Source of the DNA: Uloborus plumipes
Taxonomy: Eukaryota; Arthropoda; Arachnida; Araneae; Uloboridae
Direction: 5' to 3'
NCBI GenBank assembly: GCA_038373865.1
Contig: JAXGGA010001086.1
Location: forward strand, 1-64,000
Length of the DNA stretch: 64,000 bases
Below, in pieces: positions 33,726 through 46,690 of the stretch. The position numbers and the translations under genes were made by a program. A model generated the notes under the pieces. The model searched no databases. It saw only the letters and a list, made by a program, of their open reading frames with translations, and was not told the origin of the DNA. How positions within the stretch are numbered: the first letter of the stretch is position 1; every line of letters begins with the position of its first letter.

Positions 33726-34336
33726 GTACTTCCAGAGGCTCAAAGAATGCAAATGATTTTGTTGAAGGCATTCTCAATACAGTGCTTCAGCTTGAATTCC
33801 AGACATTAAAACTGGATCCTAAACAGCTTCCAGATTTTAAAACAGAATTTGATGATCACGTCAAGCTCATCGGGAAAATTCATGGATCTGTTGAATACAC
33901 AGATGGTCAACTCTTTGGACTCTCCAGAGTACGAAGAAAAGGAGAATGTTCTGGTCCTTACTTACTCTACTATTCTTCGTTTATTAATTGTACCTTGTCC
34001 TTTGATGAGTTAACAGTTGTATTCAAAGGTAAAATGAAGTATGGTAAACTACCTTCAGTTCCAATTACTGCAAAAGCCAATTTGACAAGCACCGTTCTTT
34101 ATATTGACATATATAACTACCCCAATTATGTGAACTATTTGAAAACATTTAGTTTTTTAAAAATTGGTAAACTACAATCAAAATTCACTGGATTGGGAAC
34201 ATTTAATAAGTATTTGAACGTATTGGAAAAAGGCTTTGCTGATTACGTGTGGCCTTCGGTCTTCAATGCAATTGGGCAAGATTTTCAATATGCTTTATCT
34301 CGGGCAGTTCCCTATGTCGCATTTCCATGGTATTAA
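33726..34336 (+). CDS. gene 2, coding exon 2: secreted Grp7-allergen/TULIP-like protein
   Basis: Together with exon 1 this gives a 217-residue secreted protein ending TAA at 34334-34336. The mature part starts near GTSRGSKNANDFVEGILNTV. It has the same LDPKQLPDF block, the RRKGECSGPY motif, Cys89 and Cys103 (14 apart), and sequons at Asn102 (NCT) and Asn133 (NLT). Strongly conserved blocks with gene 1 are KYGK, KAN-T-T, LYI-I, IGKL, KFTGLG, NKY and FQYAL-RA. The exon is exactly as long as in gene 1 (611 nt), fitting tandem duplication. Function is inferred as extracellular binding of a lipid-like ligand, as in related TULIP proteins; no ligand can be named. No frame lesions, so probably functional. 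Confidence 0.85.
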
Positions 34337-34481
34337 CTATATTGTTAAGAAATCTAAACTTAGTTCTGAACTTTAGCCAACTTTTAACCTTCACCAGCTT
34401 CTTTAAAAAGTGAATCCTATAGAATGAATCAAGTTATTCACGAAATCATGCAAAAAATATCAAGAAAATGTAACGAAAAAA

Positions 34482-34487
34482 AATAAA
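34482..34487 (+). terminator. gene 2 polyadenylation signal
   Basis: AATAAA lies 146 nt after the stop codon in an A-rich context. No closer canonical hexamer was noticed. Confidence 0.55.
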
Positions 34488-36082
34488 AATCAATTTCTAA
34501 AATGCTGAAATTGAAAGGGAAAATCTCTATTTAGCTCTACACAACGATACTACCTGTCGTAAAATACTCCTAGACGCCACTTCCTCAAAGTTATTTTTGA
34601 AAGTATTATTGACGTGCAATTTTAAAAGCTTTTTAAGAGAGTAATCTCGTCCCATACTTTTTAATGTAAACGTTTTTGGTCACATTCATACAGAAAATGC
34701 ATTTTAAATTCTATTGAGCTTAATTATAAGAGTTGTGAATATGATTACTGTTTACAAACATGTAGGTTTACCGAGGTAGTGAATTACGACTGTATCTGTA
34801 CCCAATCAGAAGCTACCTCCAACTTTTGAAGTCTTTAACAAACTATTATCATCACTTATCAATATAACTAGTTACTGTCATTTCAACATTCAAATTCTAA
34901 TGTTATCACCTTTACTGATTTACTCACGCACAATACCTCTAGCATACATGCCATGACATTTGTTAATAAAATTTATGCTACATTTTTTGAATTTACTTAA
35001 ATGTTTGAGAGAAAAATAAAATGCTATGCACCTTCGAATAATAATCATAAGGCTGAGATGATTACTATTGGTAGGTACAAGAGTATCTCGTAATGGGTTT
35101 AATTAAACGAATATTCTTTCAAATTGTGTAGTAGTTCTGAGTATGTGATTACGTAATATATACTTTTTAAATACCGTGTCTATTTTATGCAGATGCAACA
35201 CAGTGTATTTTTGCTTGAATAAATAAACTGGTATTTCGTGTACAGTCTTTGTGCATTTACTGAAGAAAAAAAAATGAGAGAAATAATGATTTTTTTTTCT
35301 AAATGTCGTAAAAATCAATTACTGTAACAAAATTTCAGTGACTGTTAAACAACTCGGGCAAAAAAGTTGTTTTTCAAGTAACTTTCAATAAGTAGATACA
35401 AATAATATCTATAGATTATATACCCATCAGCAATATATATTTTCCACGAGACATGCTTTTTCTATTTTGTTGTAATACGAAGTATGTTCTTGATGAAAAA
35501 TTATAAAACGTCAGTTAGAGAAATGAAAACAGAATTTAAATGTTTCAACTTTAGGTTCAGCCCTTCCTCTTAAAAGAAGGGAAAGATAAAAATTTATGAT
35601 TTGCATCCGAAACGACTCTCTGTGAATAACTGAGTATGATAATTTTGACTTTGCTGCAATTTGTGAAAGACCATAACATTTTTTAAATTTAGTCCAGCGT
35701 GCTTCCATCTACCCCAGACGTTTTATGCCCCTTTAAGCAATATTTGTTCGCTTAAGGACATGATCGCCAAACCCACCTTTGGATCCGCGCCTGGAAGGAG
35801 GGGAGGGGCTTTGGAAATGTTTCAAAGCATTTTTTTGTGCAATTTAGAGGTAGGAGACCCGTCAACAAAAAGTTGGACACTACCCGTAATGTCGCCCACA
35901 AACCACGGCCTTGGCTGGTTATGGTCACACATAACCGGTGGATTAACCACGTTAATTGTGAGAGGCCCCCATGACGTAGGGGTTACGAAGGGGATCATTT
36001 CTTTTTTGAAACTCCTATTATAGAAGTGATGGACCAAGGTGTTTTGAAAAGCACAATTTAACGGACCTCCAAAGTAGTAAAT
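34488..36082. other. intergenic stretch with a lone hAT-type end
   Basis: Mostly AT-rich. At 35773-35785 GGATCCGCGCCTG matches the end of the MITE at 1444-1643, but no partner end was found. The GC-richer piece 35840-36010 was not recognised. Confidence 0.4.
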
Positions 36083-36090
36083 TCGCTACT

Positions 36091-36628
36091 CATAGGCGGA
36101 TTTACGGGAGTACCAGGGGGTGCGCCACACCCGCACCGCCAACGTTTTTGTTTGAATTTTGAAAAGGTTAAGTTAAAAATATTTTAGCAGAAATATAGTT
36201 CGGACAACAACTTGCACATGTGAATTAATTTACTTGAAAGAAACCCAAAAATAAATATATGGAGCTCATTGTGTGACTCATTTGTCACCGCTTATTGCCA
36301 GTGAGAAAAATCATGCTACATATTAAAAATAAGAGTTTTTATGCATTTGAAGAAAAAAAATAATAATTTTACACATGAAATAAACAAGAATTCGAAATTA
36401 ATTTATTATTTAATGCTGTATAGAGAATAATTGTTTACTCTGTAATTGGGTATTTATTGGTATGCCATTACAATTTCTTTTACTTTAAAAAAAGCATAAT
36501 TAGTAAAGTCAAAACAAGGCTGTTGTAGAATACTTAATAGAATACTTAAACATGCGGAATACCCACCTCCCCCACCAAATCCCCAATATTGTTGCACCCC
36601 CAGAATTCACAGCCTAAATCCGGCAATG
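36091..36628. mobile_element. 538-bp hAT-like MITE
   Basis: The left end CATAGGCGGATTTA pairs with the right end, whose complement is CATTGCCGGATTTA. Flanking octamers TCGCTACT and CCGCTACT agree at 7 of 8 positions, fitting an old 8-bp duplication. The interior is AT-rich and non-coding. Confidence 0.65.
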
Positions 36629-36636
36629 CCGCTACT

Positions 36637-37786
36637 GCACGCAACAATAATTTAGGTAAGTTGGTTTCTACTGTGACAACACTTTCTTATTAAAATTTTC
36701 AAGAAGTGATAGCAGATGGCGCTACTGGTGAATCTATAATCTGCAGAGAAAACGATTTCAAAACGAAAATGCAATTTTATTAGTTCAAAGCAATTTCTCA
36801 ACATTTCCGACTTTAGGCAGCAGATAAAAAAAATTTACTGTCTAAGAAAATCAAATATTTTCAGGAAGAGATGATAATTTAATTAAGCACTTATTAATGT
36901 GTTTTAAGAATCGTTTTTTAAATCTGATGATAGTGAAGAAAGATTTTAATCATATCAATTGGAAACATTTACTTCAGAAAATATACCTTTAAATAGTTAA
37001 AATATCTTTACTGTAAGAATAAATAAATTAGCTATCTAAATCTAACAATTTAGACTCAACATCAATGTAAAATATGTTATCATTTAGCAAAAGAGAGAAA
37101 AAAAAAGCTGGTTTCGGTATTTGACTTCTGGGAAGCTGTGGAAGTGACACTCAAAAAGAGTTTACTCACCAAAACTCAAAAAGTAAGCTGAAGTTGGATT
37201 TTTTGCTAGAAATTTAAAAATATCAGCATTAAAAAAAAAAAAATTCTGTATTTTTTTCAGGGATTAATAATTTAAATTTAACTTAAAATTCTATTTAAGA
37301 TCAGAAAAAATGTGGTTTGTATCTGCCTCGCCTCTTTGTTTGTCTGTTGAGAACAATTCGATTCCAACCGAAACATGCCGATAGCTAATATTATAAAATT
37401 GATATTGAGACAAAAACTTCCAAAAAGATGTTTTAACAATCAATTGAAGCTTATGTTCAGGGAGGAAAAGTGCCAATTTCGTAGTGTTGGTTGTTAGCAA
37501 GGCCGATAGCGTTTAATAGACTTAAATATTTAAAAAATAATAAAAAGTAAATCTTTTGCGTATAATATACTTGTCCAGTAATTGTTTGCCGCTATAAGGT
37601 GGGTGCTCCAACCAAAGTCATGCTGATCCATAAGGTCATGACCCACTTTGTTTTATGCAAAAATTTGCTAGATCGGGACATCATTTTCGTCAGAAAGCCT
37701 AACTGATGATTAAGCGCTATTAACATAGTCTTTAACAACTAGGCATCAGTGAAGCAAAAGTTATTGCAAAAGAGCGTAGTCAAAAT
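36637..37786. other. intergenic AT-rich stretch
   Basis: No gene or element recognised. Confidence 0.4.
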
Positions 37787-37788
37787 TA

Positions 37789-39488
37789 GGGTGAGTTCTG
37801 GTAAGTGCGTACCCTTTTTTTCAAAGTTCATGTTCTCAAGGATGCTGCTCTGTTGAAAAGTCTTGTACACTCACAATTTTTTTTTTAGTTTTCTTTCCAG
37901 ATCCTTTACTAAGATTTTCAAGCATATAATATGTCAAATAAACCATAAGCATTTGTTTCGTGACCTGGTTTATGACAACCATTCTAAGGTACGCACTTTC
38001 CCTACCTAGCGGGGTAAGTGCGTCCACCTTAAATTATGTGAATATGAGCAGGAAAAAACTTCTGGCACGCATTAAATATGTTAGGTAGTTGCCTTGGGAT
38101 AATTCCTAATACTAGAAATCAGCACTTGCTTGCACGGATGAGACGCAATCAATGATACCCCACGTGTCTTGCGAACAACTGTGATTTGAAAATTGAGAGA
38201 GTTGTGTCTGTGATTCTTCCTCTGTTCTTTTCATAAGACCAAGTGAGCAAATGTACGTTGTTTTTATTTAGTAATAATCACTTATAGTCTACATAGTTTA
38301 TTTTGGTTTAATACGTTAATCAGTCTGTGTTTAAGCCAGGGTTCGCACTTACCCCTTCTTAAATGTAAGATGAGACATGTGCGTCCAATAGCGTTGATGT
38401 AAGTGCGTACCTCTGTGATTTTCTTTAATTTTATTTGTATAGTAGATTGTTAGGTGACCTGAGTGAACAATTCGTTTTCTTTCTTTTTTTTTTTTGAATA
38501 AATACGGTTTTAAAATATTTTTCTTATTAGAATCAGCAGCAGTAAGAAAAAACACAAAATAAAGAGCAAAAAAAAAAAAAAAGAAAAGAATTGATCATGA
38601 TATGATACTTGTACTTTTTTTTCTTTATACCTTGAAATAGTTTTTCACAAGGTGTTCTTAATTTTCTTATATATAATTTGTTCATTACTCCACCTTTGTT
38701 TTATGAATAAGTTGGTTCCTTATTTAGTGTTTCACTTAATTTCATTGCTTCATTTGCCATTCTGGTTTAAATTAAGTATAGCTTATGATCGCTATTTTCA
38801 ACGAAAAATTTACTAACTGATATCTAAAAGCCAATATATTTCAGAGGTAATGAATAAAATTGAAATCTTATGCCGCATTCAATGTAAATATAAATACTTG
38901 ATGGAAATGACGTCGGATTTATAATCGGCTTATAAAAGAGATATAAGCAAAATTAAAACGAATTACGAGCGTCGGATTTTCCACGTAATGGTACATACTT
39001 GCCTCATCATAATGCATGCACTTGCTCCGCATAATAGTACGTATATGCCTCATGATAGTGGTACGCACTTGCCCCATTATAATGGTACACACTTACCCCC
39101 ACCTTACTTTAAAGAAAGGGAAAGTGCGTACCGTCATATAAACAAATTTTAGTTAGAGTATTTGATCAAAATACCCCATGTATGTTATTAGTAGCTATTA
39201 CTCAAAAGAAACAACTTGCATTTCTTGACTTCAATTGCTTCGTATGACTACAAGAGAAACTGAAACAAAACCTTCTCAATCTTTACTTTAGAGTTTTTTT
39301 TGAAGACATTTAAGTTGTCTCTGATTGTGTTTCGCCTATTGAATCCAAGCCTGAATTTTACCTACTGAAATTATCATTAGACAGTTATCTAACATAGTCG
39401 ATGTGTTGCAGAAGCGATTTCAGGACAGTCTTCATATAATTCCCAGTGGACGCACTTACCCCGTGGACGCACTTACCAGAACTCACCC
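37789..39488. mobile_element. TA-flanked element with AAGTGCGTAC motifs
   Basis: The terminal repeats are GGGTGAGTTCTGGTAAGTGC on the left and the same sequence, complemented, on the right. TA lies on both sides (37787-37788 and 39489-39490). Length is 1700 bp. The motif GTAAGTGCGT(A/C)C or its complement recurs at both ends and near 37990, 38010, 38345, 38400, 39055-39100, 39122 and 39450-39475. No coding remnant was recognised. By layout it belongs with the pogo-like elements of this window, which is inference. Confidence 0.75.
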
Positions 39489-39490
39489 TA

Positions 39491-41956
39491 CCTGATTTTA
39501 TTTTGCAGTAAGTTTTGTTTCCATCATGGTTCACCGTAATTTATTAGTGTAAAAAAGTTATTTATTGTTCTTGATACCTAATTTATGTAGTTGATGAATT
39601 CAAGTAGAAAAATGCTATTGTATACCTTCATTTATATCTGTGATTTTATAACTTACAAAAGTAGATTGTTGCCCAATAATGATATAGTTCGCCTTATTTC
39701 TTTTAACACAATTAAGAGTGAAATCCGGTCATATGACGAAAATAAGTCAGCGAAAGTATCCACTGGAGTGACGTCATAAATATTTAAAATCAAATGAACT
39801 ATAAGCACTTGATAATACACAGTTAATTGCCACCGAGAATGCGAACCAGGGTTGTTTGCACTTTTTGAGAGAGTTTTAATTTTTCTAATCGGGTCCTTAT
39901 TCATTATTATTTTTTTAAAAGTATTTACAATGTCATATAAACATATTAGCCGAAACTAATTTAAACCAGATGATTCAACGAAAAATGTGATTTTTACGTT
40001 ACTCTGCATTAATTACAAACTCTTGTGAAAAACTTCAACAGAAAATAAGTTAGTTACTTACAATATTGCATAATATTTTCCGTAATGCGGTCTAACCTGC
40101 CGTATAAAATGGAGCAACGTACCCCGGATATTGCTCCACTTTTTAAGGTTCTGTAAAAAAATATTTTTAGAAAAGCTCATGAATTTAACAAAAAAAAATG
40201 TATGAGATACATATTTTTATAATGAGAAATATTTCGTGAAACTTTTTGCAGAAAATCAAACTGAGACGTGTAGGACACACTTTTAGGTATCAAGTTTTTG
40301 ATTTTTTAGAGTCTAATATTCTCCGAAAGCACTGTCGAAAAATTTCAGTCATGTTTTCTTTTCCAACTAATTATTTTTCAGTGTTAGTTTCAATTCAGAA
40401 AATAACAGAGGGCCATTGCACAGAAAATCAGTCATTTCGCCCCATGCGTTTCAAATCCATAGTTTAAACTTCGAATGTGATATGTTGCAGAAATCATACG
40501 TAGGAGAATGTGGGGAAAGTGAAATGGTAAAACATTTTTAGTTTGCAGCGCCACCTATCTAGTAATATTTTATCTAAGTTCTTGAACACATAGTTGATTC
40601 GAGTCAAAAAATAAATAGCTCTAAAGCTCAACGAGAAAAATAATATAAATCATTTTATAAATTTGATATTCATATTGTGTGATTCTGGTGGTTTCCCAAA
40701 AACATATCTTGTTTTTATAAAACTTCTTGAAATTTTCATTTTAAGTATTAATTGATATGTACTGGTGTACAGTGTAATACTTAATTAGTTCATATTAGGC
40801 AGGCTTTGATTTTCAATATTCGAAGCAATGTGTCAAGTGCAACGTGGAGTAAAGTGGATGGGGCAAAGTGAAATAGCTCATTTCGTTTACTTATTCATTT
40901 ACGAAATCATCCATACATATTTCTTCACTTATTCATTGGTTTACATTCCTTTACTCATTAATTCACTTATTTATTCGTTCATTCACTTATTTTTTAATTC
41001 ATTCTCTATTTTTTTCACTCATCTATTTTTCCAGTACATTAATTATTTTATTCATTGATTTATTTAATTGTTTATTTACATATTAATTTGATGAAAAATA
41101 CATTCATGTACAAATCACGTAATGCTCTTCACGACTCACTGCATATCTCACTGAAACTCGCTAAATTTTACTATTTTTGTTAAAAAATTTCGACAGACTT
41201 TCATTTCATTTTCAATTTTTCATTTTGAAACGGTGTCACGATTGCAAGTAAGTTAAGAATCCATAAACATGTTTTACAATGATCTTTTGATTGCCAATTT
41301 TTCGATTCTTTTACTATTAAGCTATCGTATTGTTTCCTGGTTAGGCAAAAACCTTTCGTTTGTTATACGTTTTGAATTGAAATATAGAGTTGTCACGTAC
41401 AGGAAAAAATGTCCGTTTTCGTGGAATGGCCTAACACAAGATGTTCCCGAAGCGTCATAGCATCTCTAAGTTTGTAAAGCATAATGTACAAGTAATTTTG
41501 AAAGCTGAATGGGTATGCAATTTTAAGTCTAGCTGTACAGAAATATCATTGAAACAAGCATTTTTAGTGGAGTAAAAAAAACAAACAAAAGTAAAGAAAG
41601 TTGAGAAGAAATAATTTAAAATTTAGGTGGAAATAAAAGCAAAGTAATGATACTTTTTGATCGAACCATCAGATTATTTTCAAATCATTTTAACATTTCA
41701 GATTGTTTAGAAACCGTTATTCGTTTTTTAATGACAATTTTTTTGTAAAATCTTACTCAATGCAATATAAACAAGCAAAACATTTGATTTAAAAAAGAGA
41801 AGCAGTTACTGCAACGATTTCTTTCCGTTACATAAGTAGGAATACAGAAAAAATATATATATTTTGAGATTAATGAACATTTTTAATGGTTATTCGAAGA
41901 GGATTCTTAGTCCAAATTTTAGTGGCACCAAAAGAAGTCCAACCTATGGAAACACT
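39491..41956. other. intergenic stretch with possible motif-repeat fragments
   Basis: Fragments resembling GGGGnAAAGTGAAAT occur near 40512 and 40860, and TACCCCGGATATTGCTCCAC near 40130. They may be edges of further pogo-like elements, but paired ends were not found. The remainder, including an ATTCA/TTCATT-rich tract at 40880-41080, is AT-rich without genes. Confidence 0.35.
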
Positions 41957-41960
41957 ATCA

Positions 41961-44900
41961 GAGCTAATATTTAGAAAAGTTCCAATTTGAGTCGTAAGTG
42001 AATTTTTAGTAGTATTTCAATTACTTGGCAAAAATATAATTTTCCCCAGAAAGAAGAAAAAGTTTTGCTTTCATTTCATCTAATAATATCAGGAAAAAAA
42101 AATTCTGCAAAAAATATTTTTTTTTTAGTTTTCAAAAATCAGATCGGTAACGTTGTCGCCACCATGCTTAAACTTACGAATGGGTCATTCCACGTCAAGT
42201 GATCCAAAATCTGAGAAAAATTTTACCTTACATTTTTGGATTTTTTTCTTTTTTGGCTCATCAATTGTACCCCTTGAGTTAATTAAAAGTCTCAATTTTT
42301 AGATTTTTATTTCTATTATTTTTTCATTTATGAGACTTTGAACTTTGGAAAAACCCTCGTTTTTCCATGGATAAGGGAACATAAAAGGGACCATATCCAA
42401 ATATAGATAGAACGATTTGGTAAATGGCATTTTAAAGTACGTTAGTTGCCGCTTAATCTGATATGCAACATGACTAATTTGACAAAAATTTTCTTTTTCA
42501 AAAAATGAAATTTAAATTTCAAATTTAAATTTCTCAAAAAACATATAATGAATTTTTTTGAAAAAATTCTCAAAAATTTTTGTGTATTTTATCTATGTTT
42601 GTACAAATTTTTAGATTGGGATCTCAATGGGATCATATTTTTTTGAATTTTTGAATAAAACTGTATAGGAAAAAAATGATATTTTTTAGATTCTATTTAT
42701 TTAAATACTAAGTTATCTTGCTTGTGATGGTCTAAAAAGTAGTAAACAAACATGAATATTTTTAAAGTGAGCTGGCATGAGCTTATAGATTTGTCAGGTT
42801 CACCCCCCTCCCCCCTTCCTTCCCTGCACAACCACTTTTTTTAAATTCAAAACTGTTCAAAAAAAAAAAAAAACTCTTTGATACAAAATGAATAGTAAAC
42901 TTATTTAAAGTTGATAAATGGGTTTCCTTATAACTAGACGGAGTATCCCCCTCCCCACCCAAATATACCATTCACATTATACAAATATGACATCTCATCT
43001 GGGGATTGAATTGAGGATTATTTTCACTCTAGGTATATACATATATTTTTCAGACGAAGTGTTTCTTTTTCGATCCGAACTTCAAACTGTACTTCCATTT
43101 AATATCTGAAATTTAACTTTATGATTCATTTCATCTTCTACCCCAGCACCAATCTTTAATTTTGAAGGGAGGAAATAAATGGGTCGCCCCAAGATCATAG
43201 CAAACAGCAAAATAGCAGTTTCTCCTTCTTCTCATCGTTTTTTCTATTCTTTTCTCACAAAACTGAAAATAAATCGCAATATCAGATCATATGTCTGTGT
43301 CCCCATAACTATCTTTCCACATTATCTAGTGTGCAGCTGTTATTTAATTTTTTTAATTGTTTGTGTTCTTTTTCATTTTGTTGTAAAGGAAAGTAATGCA
43401 TCAAGATATATCTATATACAACAAACACTGCTTTTTTGATCACAACCTCTCATGTTGTTTAACTTCTTTACAGATTGCTCCCCCCCTTACCCTACCTTCC
43501 CTATCCAAACTTTTATTTTTTTTATCATCCCGTCTAACCCTATTTCAAAGCCTTAGTATCTACTGATGTCTGGTAGTGTTTCATTTTGTTCTGTTTGTTA
43601 CTCTTTCCTATTAGCTCATGAGCTTTGTCCAATAAGAGAAAGGAAAGGCAGTGATGGGGACTGACATATAACCTGATACTTTGATTTCTTTTCAGTTTTG
43701 TGTGAAAATAATGGGAAAACATTATGAGAACAAGGGGAAACAGTGCTATTTTGCTGTTTGCTATGATCTTGGGGCGACCCATTTATTTCCTCCCTTCAAA
43801 ATTGAAGATTGGTGCTGGGGGAGGGGATGAAATGAATCATAAGTTTAAATTCAGATATTGAATGGAAGTACACTTTGTGAAGGTCGGATTGAAAAAGAAA
43901 CACTTCGCCTGAAAAGCAATATATACCTAGGGTGAAAATAATCCTCAAATCAATCCCCAGGTGAGACGTCACATTAGTATAGCGTTAATGGTATATTTGC
44001 CTTGTTATAAGGAAGCCCATTTACCAACTTTAAATAAGTTTACTGTTCATTTTGTTGCAAAGAGGGTTTTTTTTTAGAATTTTAAACAGTTTGGGGGAAA
44101 AATGGTTGGGTCAGGAAAGAAGGGAGGGGGACCAATCTACAAGTTAATGCTAGCTCATTTACCTAGAATAAAAATAATAGACAATTCAATCCCCAGGTTA
44201 GACGTCATAATAGTACAGCGTTAATAGTATATTTGGATGGAGGAGGGGGACACTTCGTCTAGTTATAAGAAAACCCATTTACCAACTTTAAATAAGTTTA
44301 CTATTCATTTTGTATCAAAGGGGTTTTTTTTTAAACATTTTGAACAGTTTTGAATTAAAAAGGAGTGGTTGTGCGGGGGAGGAATGGGGGAGGGGGTGAA
44401 CCTGACAAATCTACAAGCTCATGCCAGCTCACTTTAAACATATTCATGTTTGTTTACTACTTTTTAGACCATCACAAGCAAGATAACTTAGTATTTAAAT
44501 AAATAGAATCTAAAAAATATCATTTTTTTCCTATACAGTTTTATTCAAAAATTCAAAAAAATATGATCCCATTGAGATCCCAATCTAAAAATTTGTACAC
44601 ACATTGATAAAATACACAATAATTTTTGAGAATTTTTTCAAAAACATTTATTATATGTTTTTTGAGAAATTTAAATTTGAAATTTAAATTTCATTTTTTG
44701 AAAAAGAAAATTTTTGTCAAATTAGTCATGTTGCATATCAGATTAAGCGGCAATTAACGTACTTTAAAATGCCATTTACCAAATCGTTCTATCTATATTT
44801 GGTGCCGAGTTATGGTCCCTATTATGTTCCTTTATCCACGGAAAAACGAGGGTTTTTCCAAAGTTCAAAGTCTCATAAATGAAAAAATAATAGAGATAAA

Positions 44901-46690
44901 AATCTAAAAATTGAGACTTTTGATTACCTCAAGGGGTACAATTGATGAGCCAAAAAAGAAAGAAATACAAAAATGTAAGGTAAAAAACGTTGGATCACTT
45001 GACATGGAATGACCCGAATGCGAAAATTGGCACTTTTCAGGACAGTCAACAACACTACATATAACTTTTTAACACCTAACGTGTTTGGTTATTTTCAATT
45101 TTCAAACTTTTATAGATATCTTTAAGTGTAAAACTATTGTTCAAAGGTATCATTTTAATTTTTATTGTTTGTAAAAATCAAACTTGAAAAACGAACTTGA
45201 AAAACTCGAATTTTCACATTCGTTAGTTTAGCATGGTGCTAACGACGTGTCCCCACTAGTAAAGCAGAGCATGCAAACAGGTCATGCGCACTTACTAACT
45301 AACTTCCCAACAAAACGCGCTTGCACAAAAAATAATTCTATTTTTAACCCTCTATATATATTTTGCTTATTTGTTTATCTTAATCGATTTCTGATTTTCT
45401 AGCCGATGCAAAATAAGCGTGTCCCTCAGTTCCGCCGTCAAAGCGGTAACAATAACTTCCGATCCATTTTTAGACTCCCGAGATCATTTCCTGCAAAGAT
45501 ACTACGTGATACTAAGTAGCTGGTGTGATGTTTTATAGCATTTTAATTAAAAATTTTCATTTCTGCATCTAAAATTACAGGTAAGATTTTTTGAAGTGAT
45601 TTCATAAAATGTGTGTAATTTAAGTCATCAGATCGGTAACACACGCTAAAATGCGCAGTTTTTCTTATTGTAAAAGTTATTTCATATATAAAAACAGTCC
45701 TTGATTACAAGTGAAAAAACAATGTGTTTGATTTTGGTTTAGCGCGATTGCCTCGGCAATAAAAAAAAAAAACTTCGTCAGTTTATCAGATCGGTAACAG
45801 TCAGAGCGGTAACAGTGAACATAGCGAATATGTTTTCGAACAGTCTCACGTTTTACAATTATTAAAAGGCAAATCATAGGTTTTAGCCATACATATTGAA
45901 TACTTTTGTTCTTAAAAAATAAAAAGCAATTAATTTTAGTACAATTGCTTCATTTGTGGTTTGTATGACATGACAATAGAAGTTAGAAAATAAGAAAAAT
46001 TGTCACTGCAAAAATTCAGTTAATTAATTATTATTATTTTACTTATTTTTTGTGACTTCCATTTCTCATAACTTAAAATACGTTTGCTCAATATGTTGTA
46101 ACAAGTCGAGACACTTGTTTATGCACAAAGCATGCTAAATTTGAATTTCTGATCCAGAAATTAAATTTCCTGCGACTAATTAAAGAAAGGCAAGCAGAAG
46201 AGTTGTGTGTTGAAAAAGTTGAAGTGTGTGTTGTTTCAAAACAAAACAAATGTTTAACTAGCCTGGATTTGGTAATCTCATAATTTATTTTTTTAAAAAC
46301 ATTATCGCTCATTTTTATTTTCAAGAAATGCTTTTAATAAAATTTAATTTTTTATTTATAATGAAATTTGATTTTTTAGCTAATATATATATTTTAATGT
46401 AACTATCTTAATTCTATGTTAAAAATACAAGGAAATTATATTTTTAGAGATGTTAATGAAGACTGAAAGCATAAACTCAGACATGTAGCTCATATTAACA
46501 TCAGATCTGTAACGGCTTAAAAGTGAGTCCTCTAAGGAAGGGGTAAATAGAGCTTCCTTGACCTACCCCCTTTTATTTTCTTGCGTTTAGACCCAATTTA
46601 GACTTAGAAAGCACCATTAAATTTTTCTGCAAAAATTTTTTTCATCAGGAAACTCCAATTCCAAATTGGCACTTTTCAAAATATTGGCTC
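41961..46690. mobile_element. element B: inverted copy of element A, split by a foldback
   Basis: The ends GAGCTAATATTTAGAAAAGT (left) and the complement of GAGCCAATATTTTGAAAAGT (right) match element A in reverse. Long stretches of 45040-46690 are homologous to 2719-4120 on the opposite strand. Six copies of the 13-mer occur in reverse orientation (TCAGATCGGTAAC type) at 42139, 45438, 45628, 45786, 45801 and 46501. Without the nested foldback it would be about 1.9 kb, longer than A because A lacks about 300 bp next to the 4118 motif. Flanks ATCA/GTCA give only a weak duplication. Confidence 0.75.
42182..45015. mobile_element. 2.8-kb giant foldback element nested in element B
   Basis: The ends GGGTCATTCCACGTCAAGTG and the complement at 44992-45015 are the tips of very long inverted arms, about 42182-43311 and 43650-45015, around a loop of roughly 340 bp. 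A perfect GAAT duplication flanks it (42178-42181 and 45016-45019). The right arm holds an internal direct duplication of about 210-240 bp (about 43950-44157 and 44188-44421) that the left arm has once. It has no coding capacity; both arms show the same spurious MGRPKIIANSKIA reading because they are inverted copies. Class not recognised. Confidence 0.8.

Noticed and set aside
40828..41058. ORF rich in Ile, Phe, Tyr and His
   Set aside because: It is a translation of a degenerate TTCATTTA-type simple repeat.
43179..43782. MGRPKIIANSKIA reading frames on opposite strands
   Set aside because: The two identical starts come from the two inverted arms of the foldback at 42182-45015; the frames soon diverge and neither resembles a protein family.
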